A stretch of 64,000 nucleotides of DNA from Thalassolituus hydrocarboniclasticus (GTDB lineage Bacteria > Pseudomonadota > Gammaproteobacteria > Pseudomonadales > Oceanobacteraceae), in NCBI RefSeq assembly GCF_025345565.1, contig NZ_CP054475.1, positions 1,642,448 through 1,706,447 of the forward strand, read 5' to 3'. Under the pieces are notes generated by a model. That model was not told where the DNA came from. It made no database searches and saw only the letters and a program-made list of their open reading frames with translations. A program made the translations under genes and the position numbers. Positions 43,440-54,232 of this stretch are shown here, piece by piece (positions within the stretch are counted from its first letter, which is position 1; every line of letters starts with the position of its first letter).

Positions 43440-45761
43440 ATGAACACTGTTGTTTTGGGGAAGATGCGCTGCGGCGGGTTTACTGGTCGTCTGCAGGCTG
43501 GTTTGCAAAAGTCTGGCTGGCTGAAGGCTGTAAGCGCAGTTACCGGGCGCTTTGGCGGCGCAGGGCTATGGCTGGCAGGTGCGCTGTTGCTGGCGGGGTG
43601 CAGCGATCAGGCCTGGAACAATCCGCATCCGGAATCCGAAGCCAGCGCCAATATTCTCTATTCCAGTTTTTCTGAACGTCCCAAATTCCTTGATCCGGCC
43701 CGCTCTTACAGTTCGGATGAATCGCGCTTTATTGATCAGATTTACGAGCCGCCTCTGGCTTACGACTACCTTAAACGCCCTTACGAGCTGATCCCCAACA
43801 CCCTGACGGCGATGCCGGATATCCGTTACAGCGATGCCGATGGCAATGAGGTGGATGCCGACAGTGAAAACATTGCCTTTTCTACCTACCACTTTCAGTT
43901 GCAACCCGGCATCCGTTATCAGCCGCATCCGGCCTTTGCCCTGAACGAAAACGGTGAATCACGCTATCTGTTTGCCTCGGCCGCCGAATCAGAGCAATAC
44001 CGCAGTCTCGACGACTTTACTGAGCAGGGCAGCCGTGAACTGGTGGCCGAGGATTATGTGTATCAGGTTAAACGCCTGGCCGACCCTAAATTGCTGTCGC
44101 CGGTACGCGCACTGCTCAGCGATTATATTGTCGGCATGACGGAGTTCAGCAAGATTGCGAGTGATACGCGTAAAGCACTGGAAGAAAAAGCAGGCAAGCA
44201 GGCCTGGCTGGATTTACGCGAGCTCAGTATGGCCGGTGTTGAAGCCCAGAGCCGTTACGATTTTACCATCCGCTTAAAAGGCAAATATCCGCAGTTTAAA
44301 TACTGGCTGGCCTTTCACTTTTTTGCTCCCATTCCCTGGGAGGTTGATCGTTTTTACCATCAGCCTGGGCTGGCCGACCGCAATATTGTGCTGAACTGGC
44401 ACCCGGTGGGCACCGGCCCTTTTATGATGACGCGCAATAACCCCAACGAAGTCATTATTCTGGAAAAGAACCCGAACTACCGCGCCGATTATTATCCTGC
44501 TGAAGGTTCGCCTGAGGATGTTGCGGCCGGTTTACTGGATGACGCCGGAAAGCAATTGCCATTACTGGATAAAGTGGTTTACCGGTTGGAAAAAGAAGCC
44601 ATCCCGCTGTGGACCAAGTTTATGCAGGGCTATTACGACCGCTCTGGTATTGCCAGTGACAGCTTTGATCAGGCGATCCGTGTCAGCAGCGATGGCATTG
44701 GCCTGAGCCCGGAAATGACGGCCAAAGGCGTAACGCTGGAAAAAGAAGTGGTGCTGGGCAGTTATTATCTTGCCTTTAATATGCTCGACCCGGTGGTCGG
44801 CGATAAAGGGGATGCCAAAAGCCGCGAACGTGCGCGCAAGCTGCGCCAGGCGATCGCCATTGCTTACGATCAGCAGGAAATGATTTCCATCTTTGCCAAT
44901 GGTCGTGGCGAAGTAGCGATGAGCCCGATACCGCCGGGTATTTTCGGTTATCAGAGTGGCGAAGAGGGCATTAACCCTTATGTGTTTGACTGGGTGGATG
45001 GCAAACCACAGCGTAAATCGCTGGAAGAAGCTAAACGGTTATTGGCCGAAGCCGGTTACCCGGGCGGCCGCCATGCTAAAACCGGTGAGCCGCTGGTGCT
45101 GAATCTGGATACGCCGACCGGTGGCAGTGGCGGCAGCGCTATGCAGAACTGGATGATCAAACAATTTAAAAAGCTGAATATTCAGCTCAATATCCGTGGT
45201 ACAGACTACAACCGCTTTAAAGAAAAAATGCAGACCGGTAATGCCCAGTTATTCCAGTGGGGCTGGCTGGCTGATTATCCGGATGCCGAAAACTTCCTGT
45301 TTTTACAGTACGGTAATAACGGTCAGGTGATCAGCGGCGGCAGTGGGGTAAATTCCACTAATTACAACAATGCCGAATACAACCGCCTGTTTGACCAGAT
45401 GCAGCTGATGGAAGATTCGCCGCAGCGCATGGAGATTATCCGCCGCATGATTGCCATTCTGCAGCGCGATGCGGTGTGGGCATCCGGCTGGCATCCGCAT
45501 TCCTATGTGCTGAATAATCATTGGGTTCGTAATGTTAAGGCCCATGGCATCAGCAAGAGTGTACTTAAATATTTTGCCGTTGATGTTGAACAGCGCAGTC
45601 AGGCACAGGCGGCCTGGAATGCACCGGTGTTATGGCCCATTTTTGTCGTCGCCGGAATTCTGCTGATTGCGTTGCTGCCGGGTTACCGTGCCTTCCGCCG
45701 GCGCCAGCAGCGCCGTATCGGCAACGGGCAGACAATCCATTCAGCAGAGCAGGAGGGCTGA
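43440..45761 (+). CDS. Peptide ABC transporter substrate-binding lipoprotein (SBP_bac_5)
   Basis: 773 residues, long for the family. The lipobox is LLLAGC (Cys54 from ATG 43440); the long leader suggests a later start such as ATG 43464 or TTG 43503. The binding domain covers about residues 60-735 with typical motifs (SFSERPKFLDPARSYSSDE, FQWGWLADYPDAENFLF). A hydrophobic helix, WPIFVVAGILLIALLPG, and a basic tail close the protein, an unusual second membrane anchor. It captures peptides for the permeases that follow directly (2 bp). Confidence 0.9.
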   Translation: MNTVVLGKMRCGGFTGRLQAGLQKSGWLKAVSAVTGRFGGAGLWLAGALLLAGCSDQAWNNPHPESEASANILYSSFSERPKFLDPARSYSSDESRFIDQIYEPPLAYDYLKRPYELIPNTLTAMPDIRYSDADGNEVDADSENIAFSTYHFQLQPGIRYQPHPAFALNENGESRYLFASAAESEQYRSLDDFTEQGSRELVAEDYVYQVKRLADPKLLSPVRALLSDYIVGMTEFSKIASDTRKALEEKAGKQAWLDLRELSMAGVEAQSRYDFTIRLKGKYPQFKYWLAFHFFAPIPWEVDRFYHQPGLADRNIVLNWHPVGTGPFMMTRNNPNEVIILEKNPNYRADYYPAEGSPEDVAAGLLDDAGKQLPLLDKVVYRLEKEAIPLWTKFMQGYYDRSGIASDSFDQAIRVSSDGIGLSPEMTAKGVTLEKEVVLGSYYLAFNMLDPVVGDKGDAKSRERARKLRQAIAIAYDQQEMISIFANGRGEVAMSPIPPGIFGYQSGEEGINPYVFDWVDGKPQRKSLEEAKRLLAEAGYPGGRHAKTGEPLVLNLDTPTGGSGGSAMQNWMIKQFKKLNIQLNIRGTDYNRFKEKMQTGNAQLFQWGWLADYPDAENFLFLQYGNNGQVISGGSGVNSTNYNNAEYNRLFDQMQLMEDSPQRMEIIRRMIAILQRDAVWASGWHPHSYVLNNHWVRNVKAHGISKSVLKYFAVDVEQRSQAQAAWNAPVLWPIFVVAGILLIALLPGYRAFRRRQQRRIGNGQTIHSAEQEG

Positions 45762-45762
45762 T

Positions 45763-46740
45763 ATGCTGGCTTATATTATCCGTCGTTTAGCCTACGCCCT
45801 GCCGATTCTTCTCGGTGTGAACCTGCTGACCTTTGCCCTGTTTTTTATGGTGAATACACCGGATCAGATGGCGCGGGTGCAGCTGGGTGATAAACATGTC
45901 TCAGAAGAAGCCATAGAGCAATGGAAAGCCCAGCGCGGTTATGACAAACCCTTATTTATTAACACCGCTGAAAACAGCGAAGGGCTGCTGACCGATACCA
46001 TCTTTTTTGAAAAATCAGCGCGGCTGTTCGTGTTTGATTTTGGCAAATCGGATGAAGGCCGGGTCATTGGTGCCGATATCAGTGAAAGGATGTGGCCGAG
46101 TCTGGCGGTTGCCTTGCCGACCTTTATTATCGGCATCAGCGTCAATATTGTATTCGCGCTGTTTGTGGTGATGTTCCGCGCCAGTGCGTTTGATACCGCT
46201 GCGATGGTGCTGTGCGTCGTGCTGCTGTCGATATCCGGGGTGTTTTATATTCTGGGCGGGCAGTATTTCTTTGCCAAACTCTGGCATCTGGTGCCGATTT
46301 CCGGCTATCTGGCCGGCACCGATGCTATTCGTTTTCTGATCTTGCCGGTGATTATCGGCGTGGTCGCCGGTATCGGTGGTGGTACGCGGTTGTACCGCAC
46401 GTTATTTCTGGAAGAAGCCAATAAAGATTATGTACGCACTGCGCGCGCCAAAGGGGTGTCGGAAACCGCGGTATTGTTCCGTCATATTCTGCCTAACGGC
46501 CTGATTCCGATTCTCACCAGTGTGGTAGTGGTGATCCCATCGTTATTTATGGGCAGCCTGCTGATTGAATCTTTCTTTGGCATTCCCGGCCTTGGCAGTT
46601 ACACCCTGGATGCTATTCAGGCGCAGGATTTTGCCATCGTGCGCAGCATGGTGTTTCTTGGTTCCGTACTTTATATCCTCGGTCTGATTCTGACGGATAT
46701 TTCTTACACCCTGGTCGATCCACGGGTAAGGCTGTCCTGA
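45763..46740 (+). CDS. Peptide ABC transporter permease 1 (DppB/YejB-like)
   Basis: 325-residue inner-membrane subunit with six helices; the N-terminal RRLAYALPILLGVNLLTFAL and the EAA loop region (DYVRTARAKGVSETAVLFRH) are standard. A periplasmic insertion after TM1 (about residues 35-95) is longer than in DppB. ATG 45763 has AGGAGGG upstream. Together with the next genes it forms a YejABEF-like importer. Confidence 0.92.
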   Translation: MLAYIIRRLAYALPILLGVNLLTFALFFMVNTPDQMARVQLGDKHVSEEAIEQWKAQRGYDKPLFINTAENSEGLLTDTIFFEKSARLFVFDFGKSDEGRVIGADISERMWPSLAVALPTFIIGISVNIVFALFVVMFRASAFDTAAMVLCVVLLSISGVFYILGGQYFFAKLWHLVPISGYLAGTDAIRFLILPVIIGVVAGIGGGTRLYRTLFLEEANKDYVRTARAKGVSETAVLFRHILPNGLIPILTSVVVVIPSLFMGSLLIESFFGIPGLGSYTLDAIQAQDFAIVRSMVFLGSVLYILGLILTDISYTLVDPRVRLS

Positions 46741-46755
46741 TATGAGTGACCTGAT

Positions 46756-48180
46756 ATGAATGAATTGACGTCTGTTATGAATGAATTACTGAGCATCAAG
46801 CCTGTCGTGTTGTGGAGCGATGTGCTTATTTATATTCTGGTGGCCAGTCTCGGACTGTTTTTTTACCAGTTAAGTAAAAACCCGCTGGCGCGTCAGCGCT
46901 GGCGTACGGTGTTTCACTCCCGTGCCGGTGTCGCCTCGTTTATCGTTATTCTGTTTTATCTGTTGATTGCCTTGCTGGATTCCCTGCATTACCGCGCACC
47001 TCTGGAAAAAACCGAAGGCAGCGAGGAAGTACATTACAGTCAGGAAGTGCAAAGCGTTCTGGATGTAGTGCTGACTGAGCTGCGCAATAAAGATGAAAAA
47101 ACCTATTCGGCACCGTTCGCAATTTATTCTTTCGCCAAAGAAAATATGCAAACCGACGACGGTGTGGTGTACCGCGATTTTCCGCGCTTAGCGAATGCCG
47201 GGCAGCATCTTGCCGATGAGGCTGATCATGGCAAGGATATCTTTGTCCGCTCTATGAAGGCATTGCTGGTGGCGGCCTTTATCAGCGCGGTAATTATCGG
47301 TTTGCATATCGCCTGGCGTAAGCGTCAACAGCGTCAGCAGTGTAGCAGGGGGCTGACCACTCAGCAGACATTGCCCTGGGGAACCATTTATCTGACGCTG
47401 TCTTTATTGGTGCTGGCCTGTTGCTGGGTGCTGGAGCTGAGTAAGGTGTATCACATTCTGGGTACCGATAAAGTCGGGCAGGATGTTCTCTACTGGAGTA
47501 TTAAAGCCATCCGCACCGGGGTGTTAATCGGTACCCTGGCAACGTTGCTGACGCTGCCGCTGGCGATTGTGCTGGGTATCAGTGCTGGCTACTTCAAAGG
47601 CTGGGTTGATGATGTGGTGCAGTATATTTACACCACATTAAGTTCTATTCCGGGCATTCTGTTAATTGCCGCATCGGTGCTGCTGATTGATGTGTATATC
47701 GAGACTCATCCGGAGCAGTTTAATCTGGTAGCTGTGCGGGCCGATTTTAAATTCCTGGCACTGTGTTTTATTTTAGGCATGACCAGCTGGACCGGCCTGT
47801 GCCGCTTATTGCGCGCCGAAACCTTAAAAGTCAGCCAGCTGGATTATGTGCAGGCGGCTCATGCCTTTGGTGTTGGCCATAACCGTATTATTTACCGCCA
47901 TATTCTGCCCAATATTACCCATATTATTCTGATTGCTCTGGTGCTGGATTTCAGCGTCTTTGTGTTGGCCGAAGCCGTGTTGTCTTATATCGGCGTCGGC
48001 GTTGATCCGTCGATGGCCAGTTGGGGCAATATGATTAACGAAGCACGGTCTGAGTTATCCCGTGATCCGGTGGTGTGGTGGTCGGTTGCGGCGGCCTTTG
48101 TGCTGATGTTTGTGCTGGTGCTGGCGGCGAATTTATTCTCCGACCGCGTCCGTGATGCCTTCGATCCACGGTCGGCCTGA
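46756..48180 (+). CDS. Peptide ABC transporter permease 2 (DppC/YejE-like)
   Basis: 474 residues, larger than typical (about 340). The extra part is a first TM plus a periplasmic segment (about 85-160) before a second transmembrane unit. The core has the EAA loop (DYVQAAHAFGVGHNRIIYRH) and the SMASWGNMINEAR C-terminal motif. Starts at ATG 46756, 15 bp after the first permease. The stop is followed at once by the GGAGAAAG ribosome binding site of the ATPase gene. Confidence 0.9.
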   Translation: MNELTSVMNELLSIKPVVLWSDVLIYILVASLGLFFYQLSKNPLARQRWRTVFHSRAGVASFIVILFYLLIALLDSLHYRAPLEKTEGSEEVHYSQEVQSVLDVVLTELRNKDEKTYSAPFAIYSFAKENMQTDDGVVYRDFPRLANAGQHLADEADHGKDIFVRSMKALLVAAFISAVIIGLHIAWRKRQQRQQCSRGLTTQQTLPWGTIYLTLSLLVLACCWVLELSKVYHILGTDKVGQDVLYWSIKAIRTGVLIGTLATLLTLPLAIVLGISAGYFKGWVDDVVQYIYTTLSSIPGILLIAASVLLIDVYIETHPEQFNLVAVRADFKFLALCFILGMTSWTGLCRLLRAETLKVSQLDYVQAAHAFGVGHNRIIYRHILPNITHIILIALVLDFSVFVLAEAVLSYIGVGVDPSMASWGNMINEARSELSRDPVVWWSVAAAFVLMFVLVLAANLFSDRVRDAFDPRSA

Positions 48181-48190
48181 GGAGAAAGTG

Positions 48191-49801
48191 ATGGAATTAT
48201 TACAGGTCGAAAACCTCAGTATTGAATTATTACCGGGCAAATATCAGCAGGCGGGGCGTTTGCTGGTTAAACCGGTGAGTTTCAGTATTCACGCCGGAGA
48301 AATTCTGGCTCTGGTAGGCGAGAGTGGCTCGGGTAAATCGCTGACGTCACTGGCGTTAATGCGCCTGCTGCCGGAGGCGCTGGCGATCCGCAGTGGCCGG
48401 GTGCAACTGGCCGGAACCGATGTGTTTGATCTGACCGAAGCGCAGATGAACTCGGTACGCGGACGCATGGCGGCGATGGTATTTCAGGAGCCGCAAAGCT
48501 CGTTGAATCCGGTGCAGACTATTGAACAGCAGATTGGCGAAGTGCTGCGTCTGCATAAAGGGTTAAGCGGTGCCGCGCTGCGCGAAAAAATCATCAGTCT
48601 GCTGCACGAGGTGGGCATTAACGATGCTGAGCAGCGTTTAGGCTGGTATCCGCATCAGCTGTCCGGCGGTCAGAAGCAGCGGGTGGTGATCGCCATTGCG
48701 CTGGCCTGCGAGCCGCAATTACTGATTGCCGACGAACCGACCACCGCACTGGATGTCACCATCCAGAAACAGATTCTGGAATTACTTAACGAATTACGCC
48801 GCAAACGCCAGCTGGCCGTACTGTTAATTACCCACGATATGGGCGTGGTGGCACAGATGGCCGATCGTGTGGCGGTGATGCGCTATGGCGAAATTGTTGA
48901 ACAGGCCGTTGCCCGCGAATTTTTTGCCGCGCCAAAACATGAATACAGCCGTGCGCTGATTCACTCATTACCCGATCGCCGCCATTTTTTATCTGCTCCG
49001 GCGCAAAGCGAGCCTTTGTTGCAGTTAAAGGATGTGCGTGTCTGGTTTGCCCAGCGTAAAGGTATTCTGCAGCGGGTGGTTGGCCACACTAAAGCGGTGG
49101 ACGGCATCAGTCTGAGTATTGGCCGGGGTGAAACACTGGCTTTGGTAGGCGAGAGTGGTTCGGGTAAATCGACCGCCGGGCGCGCTATTTTGAGTCTGGA
49201 ACCGCTGGCCGGTGGTGAGCTGTATTTTGCCGGCGAACGCATTGATCAGCTCAGCCAGCGTCAGTTTTTACCGTTGCGCAAACGCATTCAGGTGATTTTT
49301 CAGGACCCGTTTTCGTCGATGAATCCGCGTATGAATGTGCGCGATATTCTGGCCGAAGGCATGATCGCTTTAAAGGTTGAGCCGGATGCGGAAAAACGCG
49401 AACAACGCCTGCAGGCATTGCTGCAGCGGGTCGGGCTGGAAGTCGCGCACCTTGATCGTTTTCCCCATGAGTTTTCCGGCGGCCAACGCCAGCGTCTGGC
49501 CATTGCCCGTGCTATTGCGGTGGAGCCTGAGCTGATTATCTGTGATGAACCAACCAGCGCACTGGATGTTTCTATTCGTGGTCAGGTGTTGCAGCTGCTG
49601 CAGGAATTACAGCAGGAAATGGGCTTGTCGTATCTGTTTATTACCCACGATCTGTCGATTATTCCGCATCTGGCGCACCGCGTGGCGGTGATGAAAGACG
49701 GCGTCATCGTTGAGCAGGGCAATACCGAGCAGATAATGACCGCACCGCAGCACGACTACACCCGCAGCCTGCTGGCTTCGGTACCAGTCAGCCCGGTTTA
49801 G
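48191..49801 (+). CDS. Peptide ABC transporter ATPase, two fused domains (YejF-like)
   Basis: 536 residues consisting of two complete ABC ATPase domains, each with Walker A (GESGSGKS twice), Q-loop, LSGGQ-type signature (QLSGGQKQR; FSGGQRQR) and Walker B (LLIADEPTTALD; LIICDEPTSALD). It would power both permeases without separate D and F subunits. ATG 48191 follows GGAGAAAG. The operon SBP-permease-permease-fused ATPase has the YejABEF order. Confidence 0.95.
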   Translation: MELLQVENLSIELLPGKYQQAGRLLVKPVSFSIHAGEILALVGESGSGKSLTSLALMRLLPEALAIRSGRVQLAGTDVFDLTEAQMNSVRGRMAAMVFQEPQSSLNPVQTIEQQIGEVLRLHKGLSGAALREKIISLLHEVGINDAEQRLGWYPHQLSGGQKQRVVIAIALACEPQLLIADEPTTALDVTIQKQILELLNELRRKRQLAVLLITHDMGVVAQMADRVAVMRYGEIVEQAVAREFFAAPKHEYSRALIHSLPDRRHFLSAPAQSEPLLQLKDVRVWFAQRKGILQRVVGHTKAVDGISLSIGRGETLALVGESGSGKSTAGRAILSLEPLAGGELYFAGERIDQLSQRQFLPLRKRIQVIFQDPFSSMNPRMNVRDILAEGMIALKVEPDAEKREQRLQALLQRVGLEVAHLDRFPHEFSGGQRQRLAIARAIAVEPELIICDEPTSALDVSIRGQVLQLLQELQQEMGLSYLFITHDLSIIPHLAHRVAVMKDGVIVEQGNTEQIMTAPQHDYTRSLLASVPVSPV

Positions 49802-49911
49802 TGGCGCCAGCGCAGTATTGAATAACCCGACACTCTGGCGGTGGTAATTCTGCCGCCGGGGCGTAAAATCCTGCCATTCTTTGTTGTCGCCCTTTTGTGC
49901 AGGAGTGTCTT

Positions 49912-51006
49912 GTGTCACAGATTTCCCGTTCTCAGGTTGAGGCCGCTCTGGCCGGTTATACCGATCCTTATCTGGAATCCGATCTGCTCAGCGCCGGTTG
50001 CGTGCGTGATATCCGTATCGATGGCGGCCGGGTTGAGGTGGATATTCATCTCGATTACCCGTCTGAATTTCTCAAAGGCGGCATCGCGCAGATGCTGCAA
50101 ACGGCGCTGGAAAATATCGATGGCTGCAGCGCTGCGGCGGTGAACATCAGCTGGTCGGTGGCGGAAAATAAAAGCCAGAACAGCGTTGAAGCCATTACTC
50201 AGGTAAAAAATATTGTTGCGGTGGCGTCCGGTAAAGGCGGTGTGGGTAAATCCACTACCGCGGTTAACCTGGCCATTGCGCTGGCCAAAGACGGCGCCAA
50301 AGTCGGCCTGCTGGATGCCGATATTTACGGCCCGAGTCAGGGCATTATGCTGGGGGTCGAAGACGGCACCCGCCCGGAAACCATTGACAACAAATGGTTT
50401 GTGCCTGTTGAAGCTCATGGCCTGAAAAGTATGTCGATGGCGTATCTGGTGACCGAAAGCACGCCGATGGTCTGGCGCGGGCCGATGGTTGCCGGGGCGC
50501 TGATGCAGATTCTGACCCAGACCCAGTGGGGCGAGCTGGATTATCTGATTATTGATATGCCGCCGGGCACCGGTGATATTCAGCTGACCCTGAGCCAGAA
50601 ATTCCCGGTATCCGGTGCAGTGATTGTTACCACGCCGCAGGATATTGCCCTGGCCGACGCCAAAAAAGGCGTGGAAATGTTCCGCAAAGTGAATATTCCG
50701 GTGCTGGGCATGATTGAAAATATGAGCATGCATATCTGTTCGCAGTGTGGCCATGCGGAACATATTTTTGGTGAAGACGGTGCCGAGCGTCTGGCGGAAA
50801 CCTACAACACCACGGTACTGGGTTCGCTGCCGTTATCCAAATATATCCGCGAGCAGTCCGATGCCGGTACGCCGGTGGTGGCTGCGGACGATTGCTCGGA
50901 AGTCTCTATGATGTACCGCCATGCTTCACGCCGTCTGGCGGTGGCACTGGCGCGTCAGGCCGCTGCGGCGCAGGCGATGCCATCTATTGAGATTGCTGAC
51001 GAGTGA
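49912..51006 (+). CDS. apbC: Fe-S cluster carrier ApbC/Mrp
   Basis: 364-residue P-loop ATPase. The N-terminal MIP18-like domain (about 1-90) precedes the deviant Walker A VASGKGGVGKSTT, a D-rich Walker B (LIIDMPPGTGD), and the Cys pair CSQCG that bridges a 4Fe-4S cluster between two subunits for delivery to apo-proteins. GTG 49912 with AGGAG at 49901-49905 is preferred over GTG 49897. Monocistronic by spacing (110 bp upstream). Confidence 0.95.
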   Translation: MSQISRSQVEAALAGYTDPYLESDLLSAGCVRDIRIDGGRVEVDIHLDYPSEFLKGGIAQMLQTALENIDGCSAAAVNISWSVAENKSQNSVEAITQVKNIVAVASGKGGVGKSTTAVNLAIALAKDGAKVGLLDADIYGPSQGIMLGVEDGTRPETIDNKWFVPVEAHGLKSMSMAYLVTESTPMVWRGPMVAGALMQILTQTQWGELDYLIIDMPPGTGDIQLTLSQKFPVSGAVIVTTPQDIALADAKKGVEMFRKVNIPVLGMIENMSMHICSQCGHAEHIFGEDGAERLAETYNTTVLGSLPLSKYIREQSDAGTPVVAADDCSEVSMMYRHASRRLAVALARQAAAAQAMPSIEIADE

Positions 51007-51117
51007 TGGCAGGCAGGTAGCTTGCAGACGAGCAGGCTGCTTGCCTTAAAATCCCGGCTTCCGCAGTCTGGCTTCTGGGTTCTGCTCTCGGGCCCGGCTT
51101 ACAGTGTCTGGTGTTAA

Positions 51118-51129
51118 GAATGATCATTC
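51118..51129. promoter_or_regulatory. 12-bp perfect palindrome upstream of fadH
   Basis: GAATGATCATTC is self-complementary and lies 138 bp before the fadH start in the 260-bp intergenic region. It could be an operator for a fatty-acid-responsive regulator; the sequence does not match the classic FadR site. Confidence 0.3.
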
Positions 51130-51230
51130 ATATGCTATGTTTGGTCATTTACCTGTCAGTAAAGCCGGGTAAACTGGTTCGCCATAAAGCAATACAGGAT
51201 GCCGGCTTGTCCGGCAGCCGATGATAATAA

Positions 51231-53309
<2,079 letters not shown>

Positions 53310-53332
53310 TATCGGGTTGGTTTTCAGTGAAT

Positions 53333-53362
53333 AAAAAACGCCGCTTAATGCGGCGTTTTTTT
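53333..53362. terminator. Intrinsic terminator after fadH
   Basis: AAAAAACGCCGC and GCGGCGTTTTTTT around a 5-nt loop, 24 bp past the fadH stop; also works on the minus strand for the next gene. Confidence 0.92.
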
Positions 53363-53451
53363 ATGGTTGCGGTTTATCAGCACAGCTATAAGCACATGGC
53401 CGGATAATGCTGATTTCCCCTGGCAGTGTTGCTCTGCTTTTATTCTGATTT

Positions 53452-53952
53452 TTATTTGGTGGCAAATGCTTCCAGCTCAAAAAAGAGGTATGAGCGGCCA
53501 TTTTTTGAGGTGATACGAATTGCGTTGGTTTGTCGCGGATCCATATTGCAGGTAATGAGTGTTTGGGTATTGCTACAACTTACTGTGTTGTTATTTTTAT
53601 TGATGGGAATAAAGACAGAATTGATAGATAGCTCAATCAGGATGTCTGGATTGTCTCCGGTTGAAGCACTTTCAGCAAGTCGGGTGAGCTTAATGCTCTT
53701 GATGGCCTCTTCTTTTTTCAGGCTAATGATGATCGGTGTGTCAGGCTCACTGGTCCAGCTGGTATTGCTGTTGCCATCGATCAGGTTGTTGGCATCGTTG
53801 CTGTTATGGCTGCTGCTGGCGCTGGCTCCGCGAGAGAGCAGGGCAACATTGGTATCGGACTTCAGCCCCGGAATGCTGCTTTCGTTGCTGCTTCCACCAC
53901 AGGCGCTGAGAACAAATACCGATGCAGCGATAAGGGAGAGTGCTGGTTTCAT
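53452..53952 (-). CDS. Lipoprotein with discoidin-like (F5/8 type C) domain
   Basis: 166 residues. Lipobox VLSACGG (Cys18), a Ser/Asn-rich linker, then a galactose-binding-like fold (about 35-165) signalled by NVALLSRGASASSSH, ANNLIDGNSNTSWTSE, and the two-Cys loop VSCSNTQTLITC. Domains of this type bind carbohydrates or other surfaces, so it may decorate the outer membrane. Its base composition is visibly more AT-rich than neighbours. Opposite-strand frame 53426-54085 is its shadow. Confidence 0.78.
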   Translation of the reverse strand: MKPALSLIAASVFVLSACGGSSNESSIPGLKSDTNVALLSRGASASSSHNSNDANNLIDGNSNTSWTSEPDTPIIISLKKEEAIKSIKLTRLAESASTGDNPDILIELSINSVFIPINKNNNTVSCSNTQTLITCNMDPRQTNAIRITSKNGRSYLFFELEAFATK

Positions 53953-54058
53953 AATACTGCCTGCCGTGAAAATAATGATTACTCATTATAAAGATCTGCT
54001 GATTTTACGATCAATAACTAAGCCGGTGTCTGATGTAGAAAGGCGGGGATTGTCTATC

Positions 54059-54130
54059 ACCTGGCTCCCACGCTCTGCGTGGTAGCCTTTGCTGGCACAG
54101 TTGCATTCCCACGCAGAGCGTAGGAACGAG
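54059..54130 (+). repeat. Interspersed repeat, copy 3
   Basis: Begins ACCTGGCTCCCACGCTCTGC and ends GGAACGAG, the same arrangement as the copies at 33441 and 33531 about 20 kb away: palindrome CACGCTCTGCGTGG, spacer with GCTGGCACAGTTGCATTC, palindrome CCCACGCAGAGCGTAGG. Confidence 0.8.
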
Positions 54131-54171
54131 GAAAAGAAGGTGTCTGATGTGTAAAGACCGGGAATGTCTAT

Positions 54172-54201
54172 AAAAAAAACCGGGTCTTTGCCCGGTTTTT
54201 T
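54172..54201. terminator. Intrinsic terminator of the 7TMR histidine kinase gene
   Basis: AAAAAACCGGG and CCCGGTTTTTT flank a 6-nt loop, 32 bp after the kinase stop on the minus strand. Confidence 0.9.
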
Positions 54202-54232
54202 ATTCTGTGAATCAGGTTGTGTAAATCAGGCT

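Noticed and set aside
53426-54085. Plus-strand open frame of 219 codons over the discoidin-like lipoprotein
   Set aside because: Leu/Ser-rich reverse complement of a lipoprotein that has a lipobox and a coherent domain on the minus strand.
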